Below are positions 37,126 through 45,236 of a stretch of DNA of 64,000 nucleotides, piece after piece. Position 1 is the first letter of the stretch. Every line of letters begins with the position of its first letter. The stretch is from Bacterioplanoides sp965219715 (GTDB lineage Bacteria; Pseudomonadota; Gammaproteobacteria; Pseudomonadales; Oceanobacteraceae). Made by a program: the position numbers and the translations under genes. The notes under the pieces were generated by a model, which was not told where the DNA came from, did no database searches, and saw only the letters and a list, made by a program, of their open reading frames with translations. The stretch lies in contig NZ_OZ244785.1 of the NCBI RefSeq assembly GCF_965219715.1, positions 2,976,001 through 3,040,000 of the forward strand. Reading direction: 5' to 3'.

Positions 37126-37554
37126 TTAGTGCTTGCCCAGTTTCTCGCGAATCTGCTGGATAGTACGCAGTTGTGCTGCGGCCTCGGCCAGCTGAGTAAG
37201 CGCACGGGAGTAATCAAAGTCTGCACCTTGATTTTCCATCGCTTGCAGAGCGTGTTTCTTAGCTTCCAGAGCTGCTGCTTCGTCGATGTCGTCAGCGCGA
37301 ACAGCAGTGTCAGCCAGAACAGAAACGCAATTGGGCTGTACTTCCAGATAACCACCAGAGACGTAAACAACCTCTTCTTCGCCGCCTTGCTTAACAATGC
37401 GGACTGGACCAGGTTTCAGCGGAGTCAGCAGTGCTGTGTGGCCAGGTTCAATACCCAGATCACCCAGTTCACCGTGAGCTACTACGCGTTCTACCAGGCC
37501 AGAGAACAGGTTCTCTTCGGCGCTGACGATATCGCAGTGGACGGTAATCGCCAT
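37126..37554 (-). CDS. atpC: ATP synthase F1 epsilon subunit
   Basis: A 142-residue epsilon subunit, last gene of the operon. N-terminal beta-sandwich (ITVHCDIVSAEENLFSGLVERVVAHGELGDLGI, about 1-85) and a C-terminal helical hairpin (about 90-140) that can inhibit ATP hydrolysis. It couples the central stalk to rotor and catalytic head. Spacing to atpD is about 60 bases. Confidence 0.96.
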   Translation of the reverse strand: MAITVHCDIVSAEENLFSGLVERVVAHGELGDLGIEPGHTALLTPLKPGPVRIVKQGGEEEVVYVSGGYLEVQPNCVSVLADTAVRADDIDEAAALEAKKHALQAMENQGADFDYSRALTQLAEAAAQLRTIQQIREKLGKH

Positions 37555-37615
37555 AGTCGTATCCTCAGTTAGAGAGGCGACTCGTTACTCAGTGAGTATT
37601 GAGCCGCCAGCCCAA

Positions 37616-39010
37616 TTACATGTTTTTCGCTTTCTCAATAGCTTCGTCGATGGTACCTACCATGTAGAACGCTTGTTCTGGCAGTTCATCGAATTCACCA
37701 TTCAGGATGCCCTGGAAACCACGGATGGTTTCTTTCAGAGACACGTATTTACCAGGCGCACCAGTGAAGATCTCTGCCACGTGGAATGGCTGAGACAGGA
37801 AACGCTCGATCTTACGTGCACGGGCAACCAGCTGCTTATCTTCGTCGGACAGTTCGTCCATACCCAGAATTGCAATGATGTCTTTCAGCTCTTTATAGCG
37901 CTGCAGTACACCCTGAACGCCACGAGCGCAGTCGTAGTGTTCGTTACCGATAACCAGTGGATCCAGCTGACGAGAAGTAGACGCCAGAGGGTCGATCGCT
38001 GGGTAAATACCTTTAGAAGCGATGTCACGAGACAGAGATACGGTAGAGTCCAAGTGAGCGAAGGTAGTCGCCGGGCTTGGGTCAGTCATATCATCCGCAG
38101 GTACGTATACCGCCTGGATAGAAGTAATAGAGCCAGTCTTCGTGGAGGTAATACGCTCCTGAAGTACGCCCATCTCTTCTGCCAGAGTTGGCTGGTAACC
38201 TACCGCTGAAGGCATACGGCCTAACAGTGCAGATACTTCGGTTCCCGCCAGGGTGTAACGGTAGATGTTGTCAACGAACAACAGTACGTCTTTACCTTCG
38301 TCACGGAACTTCTCAGCCATAGTCAGACCAGTCAGAGCAACACGCAGACGGTTACCCGGAGGCTCATTCATCTGGCCGTAAACCATTGCTACTTTAGAGT
38401 TTGGCTTGTTTTCCAGGTCTACAACACCGGATTCAGCCATCTCGTAGTAGAAGTCGTTACCTTCACGAGTACGCTCACCAACACCAGCGAATACAGACAG
38501 ACCGGAGTGTGCCTTCGCAATGTTGTTAATCAGCTCCATCATGTTTACGGTTTTACCAACACCGGCACCACCAAACAGACCAACTTTACCACCCTTAGCG
38601 AATGGGCAAACCAGGTCAATTACCTTGATACCGGTTTCCAGCAGGTCAGTGGAGTTTGATTGCTCGTCGAAAGTAGGTGCTGCACGGTGAATAGAAGCAA
38701 CTTCTTTCTCACCGATAGGACCACATTCGTCGATAGGACGGCCAAGCACGTCCATGATACGACCCAGAGTCTCAGTACCCACTGGTACAGAGATAGGACC
38801 GTTTGTGTTTGTTACAGGAAGGTCACGCTTCAGACCTTCTGTTGAGCCCATTGCAATAGTACGAACTACGCCGTCACCCAGCTGCTGCTGAACTTCTAAA
38901 GTAGTTTCAGTACCATCAACGGTCAGGGCGTCGTAGACCTTAGGTACACTGTCGCGTGGAAATTCCACGTCGATAACGGCACCGATGATCTGTACGATAG
39001 ATCCGCTCAT
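37616..39010 (-). CDS. atpD: ATP synthase F1 beta subunit
   Basis: The catalytic subunit, 464 residues. Walker A GGAGVGKT, Walker B LLFVDNIYR and the catalytic Glu in VGERTREGN are all present. The Walker B has Asn-Ile where many homologues have FDNIFR or similar, a minor variation. It forms the alternating alpha3beta3 head. Confidence 0.98.
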   Translation of the reverse strand: MSGSIVQIIGAVIDVEFPRDSVPKVYDALTVDGTETTLEVQQQLGDGVVRTIAMGSTEGLKRDLPVTNTNGPISVPVGTETLGRIMDVLGRPIDECGPIGEKEVASIHRAAPTFDEQSNSTDLLETGIKVIDLVCPFAKGGKVGLFGGAGVGKTVNMMELINNIAKAHSGLSVFAGVGERTREGNDFYYEMAESGVVDLENKPNSKVAMVYGQMNEPPGNRLRVALTGLTMAEKFRDEGKDVLLFVDNIYRYTLAGTEVSALLGRMPSAVGYQPTLAEEMGVLQERITSTKTGSITSIQAVYVPADDMTDPSPATTFAHLDSTVSLSRDIASKGIYPAIDPLASTSRQLDPLVIGNEHYDCARGVQGVLQRYKELKDIIAILGMDELSDEDKQLVARARKIERFLSQPFHVAEIFTGAPGKYVSLKETIRGFQGILNGEFDELPEQAFYMVGTIDEAIEKAKNM

Positions 39011-39048
39011 TTTCGGTTCCTCTTAATCTTAAACCTTGAATCCCGGGC

Positions 39049-39909
39049 TTATACAGCCGCGGCACCGCTTACGATTTCTGAAATTTCCTGAGTAATTGCT
39101 GCCTGACGAGCCTTGTTGTAAAGCATGTTCAGGTCGTCAATCATGCTGCCCGCGTTATCGGTAGCGTTCTTCATCGCTAACATACGTGCAGCCTGTTCAC
39201 AGGCATTATTCTCAATTACACCTTGGTACACCTGGGATTCTACGTAGCGAATCAACAGGCCTTCGATAATATCTTCAGGCGCTGGCTCGTAGATGTAACC
39301 CCACTGGCGTTTCAGTGAATCGTCTTCTTTCGCCTTCAGAGGCAGTAACTGCACTGAAGTCGGCGTTTGGGTCATGGTGTTCACAAAACGGTTATAAACG
39401 ATGAACAGACGATCGATCTTACCTTCGTCGTATGCGTCCAACATTACCTTAACCGATCCGATCAGGCTGGCTAACTCAGGAGCATCACCCAGGTGGGCTT
39501 TAGCTGCTACTACGTTGCCGCCAAAACTGTTGAAAAACAGGCCGGCTTTTGCACCAACCGCGCAGAAATCAACTTCTACGCCTTTGTTTTTCCAGTCCTG
39601 TGCTTCTTTAGCGACGGTCTTGAACATGTTGTTGTTCAGGCCACCACATAAGCCACGGTCGGAAGACACCACGATATAACCAACACGCTTGATTTCGCGG
39701 TCTTGCATATAACGGTGACGATATTCAGGTGCAGCATTCGCCAGATTACCAATCACATCACGGATTTTATCCGCGTATGGACGGCTCGCTTGCATGCGCA
39801 TCTGAGCGCGACGCATTTTACTTACAGCAACTTTTTCCATTGCTGAAGTAATTTTCTGCGTGCTTTGAACACTCGATATCTGCTCTTTAATCTCTTTTCC
39901 GACTGCCAT
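39049..39909 (-). CDS. atpG: ATP synthase F1 gamma subunit
   Basis: A 286-residue central stalk subunit. The N-terminal coiled coil (KEIKEQISSVQSTQKITSAMEKVA) and C-terminal coiled coil (MKNATDNAGSMIDDLNMLYNKARQAAITQEISEIV-type) surround the Rossmann-like middle domain with SDRGLCGGLN. It rotates inside the alpha/beta head. Confidence 0.98.
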   Translation of the reverse strand: MAVGKEIKEQISSVQSTQKITSAMEKVAVSKMRRAQMRMQASRPYADKIRDVIGNLANAAPEYRHRYMQDREIKRVGYIVVSSDRGLCGGLNNNMFKTVAKEAQDWKNKGVEVDFCAVGAKAGLFFNSFGGNVVAAKAHLGDAPELASLIGSVKVMLDAYDEGKIDRLFIVYNRFVNTMTQTPTSVQLLPLKAKEDDSLKRQWGYIYEPAPEDIIEGLLIRYVESQVYQGVIENNACEQAARMLAMKNATDNAGSMIDDLNMLYNKARQAAITQEISEIVSGAAAV

Positions 39910-39974
39910 AAGACTGTCCTACGTTTCTTAGTGAATCCAGCTGGTGCAACCGCTAGGCCGCACCAGCACCGGAC

Positions 39975-41513
39975 TTACCAGGTCTGAGTGCTCTTGAATT
40001 TCTCAATCAGCTCTTTCAGACCGGCAGCGATATCATTGTTGTAGTCGCCTTTAACATTGATCTGTGCCATCAGCTCGGAGTACTCGCTGTTTGCATAGCT
40101 CAACAGGGCGGCTTCAAACGCCTGAATCTTGTTCACTTCAACGTCTTCCAGGAAGCCTTCGGTAGCAGCGAAGATAGACAGACCCATTTCAGCGGTCTTC
40201 ATCGGAGCGTACTGACCTTGCTTCATCAGCTCGGTTACTGCACGGCCGTGTTCCAGCTGCTTACGGGTTGCATCATCCAGGTCAGAAGCGAACTGAGCGA
40301 ATGCTGCCAGTTCACGGTACTGAGCCAGAGCCAGACGGATACCACCGCCCAGTTTCTTGATGATCTTAGTCTGGGCTGCACCACCTACACGAGATACCGA
40401 AATACCGGCGTTCATTGCAGGACGGATACCAGAGTTGAACAGGCTGGTCTCCAGGAAGATCTGACCGTCAGTAATAGAGATCACGTTGGTAGGTACGAAT
40501 GCAGATACGTCACCACCTTGAGTCTCAATGATCGGCAGAGCAGTCAGGGAACCGGTTTTACCTTCAACACCACTTACGCTCTTAACGTAGTCAGCGTTTA
40601 CGCGACATGCGCGTTCCAGCAGACGGGAGTGCAGGTAGAAAACGTCACCAGGATAAGCTTCACGGCCAGGAGGACGCTTCAGCAACAGGGAAATCTGACG
40701 ATATGCCCATGCTTGCTTAGTCAGATCGTCATAAACGATCAGAGCATCTTCACCACGATCCAGGAAGTATTCACCCATCGCACAGCCAGCGTATGGTGCC
40801 AGGAACTGCATAGCAGCAGGATCGGCAGCGCCAGCAGCAACGATGATGGTGTGATCCATCGCGCCGTGTTCTTCTAATTTACGTACTACGTTAGCGATGG
40901 TTGACTGCTTCTGGCCAACTGCAACGTAGATACACTTAACACCAGTACCTTTCTGGTTGATGATCGCATCGATGGCCATTGCAGACTTACCAGTCTGACG
41001 GTCACCAATGATCAGCTCACGCTGACCACGGCCGATTGGCACCATGGAGTCAACGGCTTTGTAACCAGTTTCCAGTGGCTGGTCTACGCCTTGACGTGCA
41101 ATTACGCCAGGTGCAACGCGCTCAACCGGAGCAGAGGTGTTAGTTTCGATCGGACCTTTACCGTCGATTGGGTTACCCAGAGTGTCGACTACGCGACCCA
41201 GCAGAGCTTCGCCAGTCGGTACTTCTAAGATACGACCAGTACATTTAGCGGTCTGACCTTCGGCCAGAGTTTTGTATTCGCCCAGTACAACAGCACCTAC
41301 GGAGTCACGCTCCAGGTTCATTGCCAGGCCGTATACGCCGCCTTCAAATTCAATCATTTCACCGTACATGGCGTCAGCCAGACCGTGAATACGAACGATA
41401 CCGTCAGATACAGATACGACGGTGCCCTCGTTCTGGGCTTGTGAAGTCACATCGAGACTTTCGATGCGTTTTTTGATGACTTCACTGATCTCAGATGGAT
41501 TCAGTTGCTGCAT
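39975..41513 (-). CDS. atpA: ATP synthase F1 alpha subunit
   Basis: A 512-residue non-catalytic nucleotide-binding subunit. Walker A GDRQTGKSA, the conserved VGQKQSTIANVVRKLEEHGAM-type segment and the YPGDVFYLHSRLLERA signature are intact. Position between atpH and atpG is standard. Confidence 0.98.
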   Translation of the reverse strand: MQQLNPSEISEVIKKRIESLDVTSQAQNEGTVVSVSDGIVRIHGLADAMYGEMIEFEGGVYGLAMNLERDSVGAVVLGEYKTLAEGQTAKCTGRILEVPTGEALLGRVVDTLGNPIDGKGPIETNTSAPVERVAPGVIARQGVDQPLETGYKAVDSMVPIGRGQRELIIGDRQTGKSAMAIDAIINQKGTGVKCIYVAVGQKQSTIANVVRKLEEHGAMDHTIIVAAGAADPAAMQFLAPYAGCAMGEYFLDRGEDALIVYDDLTKQAWAYRQISLLLKRPPGREAYPGDVFYLHSRLLERACRVNADYVKSVSGVEGKTGSLTALPIIETQGGDVSAFVPTNVISITDGQIFLETSLFNSGIRPAMNAGISVSRVGGAAQTKIIKKLGGGIRLALAQYRELAAFAQFASDLDDATRKQLEHGRAVTELMKQGQYAPMKTAEMGLSIFAATEGFLEDVEVNKIQAFEAALLSYANSEYSELMAQINVKGDYNNDIAAGLKELIEKFKSTQTW

Positions 41514-41528
41514 GCATCGTCCCTCAAA

Positions 41529-42065
41529 CTAGGAGTTCATCGCTTCGGCTAACTTGGACAATTTGCCAGTTAGCGAGCCGTCAATTACCAGGTCACCGGC
41601 ACGGATGATCGCACCACCGATGATAGACTCATCGATTTCGCTGCTCATACGTACTTCGCACTTCAGCTTGGCTTTTAAAGACTCAGCCAGCTTGCTTTGT
41701 TGTGCGTCGGTCATTTCAAACGCGGTTGTTACTACAACATCAACCGTGTTTTCCAGTTGTGCCTTCAGCTCTTCAAACAGAGCTGCTACTTCCGGCAACA
41801 GCGCCAGGCGCTTGTTGTCTGCCAGAACGGCTACCAGGTTTTTGGCTGCTTCATTCAGCTTGTCGCCACATACGTCTAATAACGCTTGCGCTTGCTGTTC
41901 AGCGGTCAGAGAAGGGTGCACCAGTACTTTCGCCAGATCAGCGTCAGCTGCAAAAGCAGCCAGTACGCTCAGGTCCGCAGACCAGGCATCTAATGCATTT
42001 TTCTCTTGTGCTTCAGCAAACGCAGCTTTTGCGTATGGCCGAGCGAGAGTTGTTAATTCAGCCAT
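41529..42065 (-). CDS. atpH: ATP synthase F1 delta subunit
   Basis: A 178-residue stator subunit that links the peripheral stalk to the top of the alpha/beta head. The helical N-domain begins LARPYAKAAFAEAQ, the usual start, and the C-terminal domain contains VRMSSEIDESIIGGAIIRAGD. It is 12 bases downstream of atpF. Confidence 0.97.
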   Translation of the reverse strand: MAELTTLARPYAKAAFAEAQEKNALDAWSADLSVLAAFAADADLAKVLVHPSLTAEQQAQALLDVCGDKLNEAAKNLVAVLADNKRLALLPEVAALFEELKAQLENTVDVVVTTAFEMTDAQQSKLAESLKAKLKCEVRMSSEIDESIIGGAIIRAGDLVIDGSLTGKLSKLAEAMNS

Positions 42066-42077
42066 GCCAAACCTCGC

Positions 42078-42548
42078 TTACAATTCGTCAGCCAGTTGAT
42101 TCAGCAGCTCTTCGTGAGCGGCAGCGTCAACAGACTTAGCAAGGATTTTGGCGGCGCCTGCTACTGCTAACTCAGATACCTGAGCACGCAGTGCTTCTTT
42201 CGCGCGGTTTGCTTCCTGAGCAACTTCTGCCTGAGCAGCAGCTACCAGACGCTCACCTTCAGCGCGTGCCTGTTCTTTGGCTTCGTCAACGATTTGGTTA
42301 GCACGCTTGCTAGCCTGGTCGATGATTTCAGCAGCTTTCTCTTTGCTCTCACGTAACTGATCAGCCACTTTTGACTGAGCCAGCTCCAGATCGCGAGCAG
42401 CGCGGTTAGCTGCATCCAGACCATCGGCGATTTTCTTTTCACGTTCTGCCATAGCGCTGGTCAGTGGAGGCCAGACAAACTTCATGCAGAACCAGACAAA
42501 AATCGCGAAGGCAATCAATTGACCAATAATGGTCATATTTAAAGTCAC
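42078..42548 (-). CDS. atpF: ATP synthase Fo b subunit
   Basis: A 156-residue peripheral stalk subunit: one membrane helix (about 5-26, IIGQLIAFAIFVWFCMKFVWPP) followed by a long polar, Ala/Glu/Lys-rich coiled coil. It starts with MTLNMTIIGQ as in other Gammaproteobacteria. Confidence 0.97.
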   Translation of the reverse strand: MTLNMTIIGQLIAFAIFVWFCMKFVWPPLTSAMAEREKKIADGLDAANRAARDLELAQSKVADQLRESKEKAAEIIDQASKRANQIVDEAKEQARAEGERLVAAAQAEVAQEANRAKEALRAQVSELAVAGAAKILAKSVDAAAHEELLNQLADEL

Positions 42549-42628
42549 GGCGATTTACCTCTTACGAATTCGTTGGTGTGTGGTGTGTGAGCACGATCAG
42601 AGATCGTGATCACCAAAGCCAAAAGCTA

Positions 42629-42856
42629 TTAACCAGCAACAACGAAGATCAGGTACATCGCGATACCAACACCGATCATAGGCACGGCATCTAACAGACC
42701 AGCCATCAGGAAGGTTTTGGTTTGCAGCTGAGGACCCAGCTCTGGCTGACGTGCAGTACCTTCCAGCAGCTTACCGCCCAGCAGAGCGAAGCCGATACCA
42801 GTACCCAGTGCACCCAGGCCAATCATGATTGCAGCAGCAATGTAAACGAGTTCCAT
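42629..42856 (-). CDS. atpE: ATP synthase Fo c subunit
   Basis: A 75-residue hairpin of two membrane helices forming the rotor ring. The ion-binding acid is Asp in GLLDAVPMIGVG, on helix 2, and the sodium-type Gln/Glu-Ser signature is absent, so a proton-driven ring is expected. Confidence 0.97.
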   Translation of the reverse strand: MELVYIAAAIMIGLGALGTGIGFALLGGKLLEGTARQPELGPQLQTKTFLMAGLLDAVPMIGVGIAMYLIFVVAG

Positions 42857-42922
42857 ATGAGACTCCTAAAGGTTTAGTTAAGTAGTTAATTAAAGGGTTA
42901 AAATCGTCTGTTAATTACGCTG

Positions 42923-43786
42923 TTAGTGATCTTCGTGAGCCTGACTCAGATATACAATCGTCAGTACCATGAAGATGAACGCTTGCAGCGGAATCACCAG
43001 AATATGGAAGATTGCCCACGGCACGTTTAATACCCACTGGAGGTAGAACGGCAGCAGCGCAATCAGAATAAATACAACCTCACCCGCGTACATGTTACCG
43101 AACAGTCGCAGTGCCAGAGACAAAGGTTTAGTCAGCAGACCCAGAACTTCCAGGAACAGGTTGAACGGGATTGCAATCGGGTGATTGAACGGTGTCAGAG
43201 ACAGCTCTTTCGCGAAGCCACCTACACCTTTAACTTTGATGCTGTAGAAGATAATCAGCAGGAATACGCCTAACGACAGACCCAGAGTACCGTTCGGATC
43301 GGCAGTCGGAACAATTTTGAAGAAAGGCAGGCCAGCCGCGTGGGCAATGCCAGGAATAATGTCGACCGGAACCCACTTCAGCGAGTTCATCAGGAATACC
43401 CAAACGAAGATAGTCAGGGCAAGCGGTGCAACCAGTGGGTTACGACCGTGGAAAGTTTCTTTTACTGTGTTATCAACAAATTCAACCACAGTTTCAACTA
43501 CGTTCTGTAACTTACCAGGAACGCCGGAAGTCGCTGATTTAGCGGCTTTACGGAACAACCAGGCAAACAGGATACCCATTGCCAGAGACCAGCCCAGGGA
43601 ATCAACGTGGAACGCCATAAAACCCATGTCCTGAGCTTCTTTGCCGCTCGTAGCCATGGTCCAGGTGTCAGTAGTCAGCTCAGTTTCAGTGCCGTCAGCG
43701 TTCTTACGAACGTAACCTGCCGGCAATTTGCCGTAGGTGAGGTTGGTTAAGTGGTGCGAGATATACTCTTGGGAGTTACCAGCCAT
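42923..43786 (-). CDS. atpB: ATP synthase Fo a subunit
   Basis: A 287-residue proton-channel subunit with about five to six membrane helices. The essential Arg is in LSLALRLFGNMYAGEVVF. A polar N-terminal extension (MAGNSQEYISHHLTNLTYG) precedes the first helix, as in related marine genera. Confidence 0.97.
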   Translation of the reverse strand: MAGNSQEYISHHLTNLTYGKLPAGYVRKNADGTETELTTDTWTMATSGKEAQDMGFMAFHVDSLGWSLAMGILFAWLFRKAAKSATSGVPGKLQNVVETVVEFVDNTVKETFHGRNPLVAPLALTIFVWVFLMNSLKWVPVDIIPGIAHAAGLPFFKIVPTADPNGTLGLSLGVFLLIIFYSIKVKGVGGFAKELSLTPFNHPIAIPFNLFLEVLGLLTKPLSLALRLFGNMYAGEVVFILIALLPFYLQWVLNVPWAIFHILVIPLQAFIFMVLTIVYLSQAHEDH

Positions 43787-43809
43787 TGTTCACTCTCAAT
43801 TCCAAAGGT

Positions 43810-44181
43810 TTATAAATTAGTAATTCTTGCGGAGGCTAAGTGCCCCAGCTGCACTGTCATAAAAGCAATAAACAATGCAGGAACATTCAATGGCTCCACT
43901 CGCACAAATATCACGGCAAAACTCAGTGCGGTGAGCATAAATTTCCAGGCTTCTCCCTGGTATAACGACTGAACCACTTTGTCAGCCATGCGGGCTCCTG
44001 AGTAGCGGAATGCTCGCCAAACGAAATATGCGCTGGGGATGGCACAAGTCAGGCCTCCCAATAACGCCGATTTGGCGGCTACATCGCTGTGTAACCAGGC
44101 TACCACTGCAGATAATGCGGTTAATCCGAACTGTACAAACATCACTTTGTACACGGCCTGGCGAGGAAAAATCGATGACAC
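43810..44181 (-). CDS. atpI: ATP synthase accessory protein I
   Basis: A 123-residue membrane protein, four hydrophobic segments, first gene of the operon. It starts at GTG 44181 behind GAGG. AtpI helps assemble the c ring and Mg2+ supply in some bacteria. Canonically it follows parB directly; here about 4.3 kb of other genes lie between. Confidence 0.9.
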   Translation of the reverse strand: MSSIFPRQAVYKVMFVQFGLTALSAVVAWLHSDVAAKSALLGGLTCAIPSAYFVWRAFRYSGARMADKVVQSLYQGEAWKFMLTALSFAVIFVRVEPLNVPALFIAFMTVQLGHLASARITNL

Positions 44182-44302
44182 AAAAGCCTCGCACTGTTCA
44201 AAAAATCTGCAACGCCCAAATTTAAGGCGCCGTGATTATATTGGCTCGACCTTTGGGCATCAACCGAAACCGGATGTAAACAGGCGTTAATTGGTCGTAT
44301 TT

Positions 44303-44331
44303 GAATGATATGTGTCATTCACCGCGTGAAT
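44303..44331. promoter_or_regulatory. Overlapping palindromes between atpI and tetR-like gene
   Basis: gaatga/tcattc (44303-44308 with 44315-44320) and attcac/gtgaat (44317-44322 with 44326-44331) overlap in the 286-base divergent gap, a layout that fits a TetR operator about 135 bases before the TetR start. The rest of the gap must carry the ATP synthase promoter; I cannot point to clear -35/-10 boxes. Confidence 0.3.
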
Positions 44332-44467
44332 AGAGTGTAAAAAGTGGGGGAATAATGGTCGTCATCTCTACTGCCCGCCATCCGCGGAATTACTGTGTAG
44401 AGTTTAACGATCAATTACAGCCACGATCGGCACTCAGAAAATCAACGGCCTGTGATATATTGCCGTC

Positions 44468-45145
44468 ATGACCAGCAAACCCAAACAAAGCCGTTCGATC
44501 AGTGCCGAAGAAAAGGCACAACGTCGGGAAGACATTCTCGATGCCGCCGAACGGGTATTTTTCATCACCCATTACGATAAGGTTTCAGTTGGCAGCATCG
44601 CCAAACAAGCAGGCCTGAGCCGGGCGCTGATGTACGTCTACTTTAAAGACAAATCAGAGATATGCCTGGCCATTTTGGTGCGCGCCAGTGACACACTCAG
44701 GCAGCGCTTCGCTGACGCGTTTGATGAACAGCAAAATGGCCTGCAGCAGATTACTGCACTGGGTTACGCCTATTACGGCTTTTTCCGTGACACGCCCAAA
44801 TACTTCCACTTGTTTGCTGATACCCGTGCTTTATTAAGCAATTTACCGGGTGAGCCGTCGCCACAGGAATTACAAACCCTGAATATCCTGGCGGAAACAT
44901 CCCGTGCCTGTATGGCGTTTATGGTGCAAGCACTGACCAATGGTGTGAAGGATGGAAGTATTGACCCTGAACAGTGTCATGACCCGCTGAAATCGGCGTA
45001 TTTTTTACGCGGTATGTTGCACGGTGTGATTCTCACTGCCAGCACCGATTTACATCTTTCCGGTGCAAACTTTTCACTTGAGCAGCTGATTACGCACAGT
45101 ATTGAAAATGCGGTCATAGCCCTGGCAGCGAAACCAACAAGCTGA
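44468..45145 (+). CDS. TetR-family transcriptional regulator
   Basis: A 225-residue regulator with an N-terminal TetR helix-turn-helix (about 20-65: RREDILDAAERVFF, VSVGSIAKQAGLSRALMYVYFKDKSEI) and an all-helical ligand domain. Targets are unknown. It is divergent from atpI and convergent with the beta-rich surface protein gene. Confidence 0.9.
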   Translation: MTSKPKQSRSISAEEKAQRREDILDAAERVFFITHYDKVSVGSIAKQAGLSRALMYVYFKDKSEICLAILVRASDTLRQRFADAFDEQQNGLQQITALGYAYYGFFRDTPKYFHLFADTRALLSNLPGEPSPQELQTLNILAETSRACMAFMVQALTNGVKDGSIDPEQCHDPLKSAYFLRGMLHGVILTASTDLHLSGANFSLEQLITHSIENAVIALAAKPTS

Positions 45146-45164
45146 CCCCTCCACAGCGAGCCTA

Positions 45165-45207
45165 CAAAAAAGGGCGCTGATACCTGAATAAAGTATCAAC
45201 GCCCTTA
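45165..45207 (-). terminator. Intrinsic terminator of the beta-rich surface protein gene
   Basis: Arms aaaaaagggcgctgatac (45166-45183) and gtatcaacgccctt (45193-45206) pair with one mismatch. On the minus strand the stem is followed by TTTTTT. Confidence 0.85.
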
Positions 45208-45236
45208 AACTCAATAAAGCATGGTTAACTGAGTTG

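Noticed and set aside
37108..43972. Many open frames antisense to the ATP synthase genes
   Set aside because: Shadows of highly conserved, codon-biased genes; no independent coding evidence.
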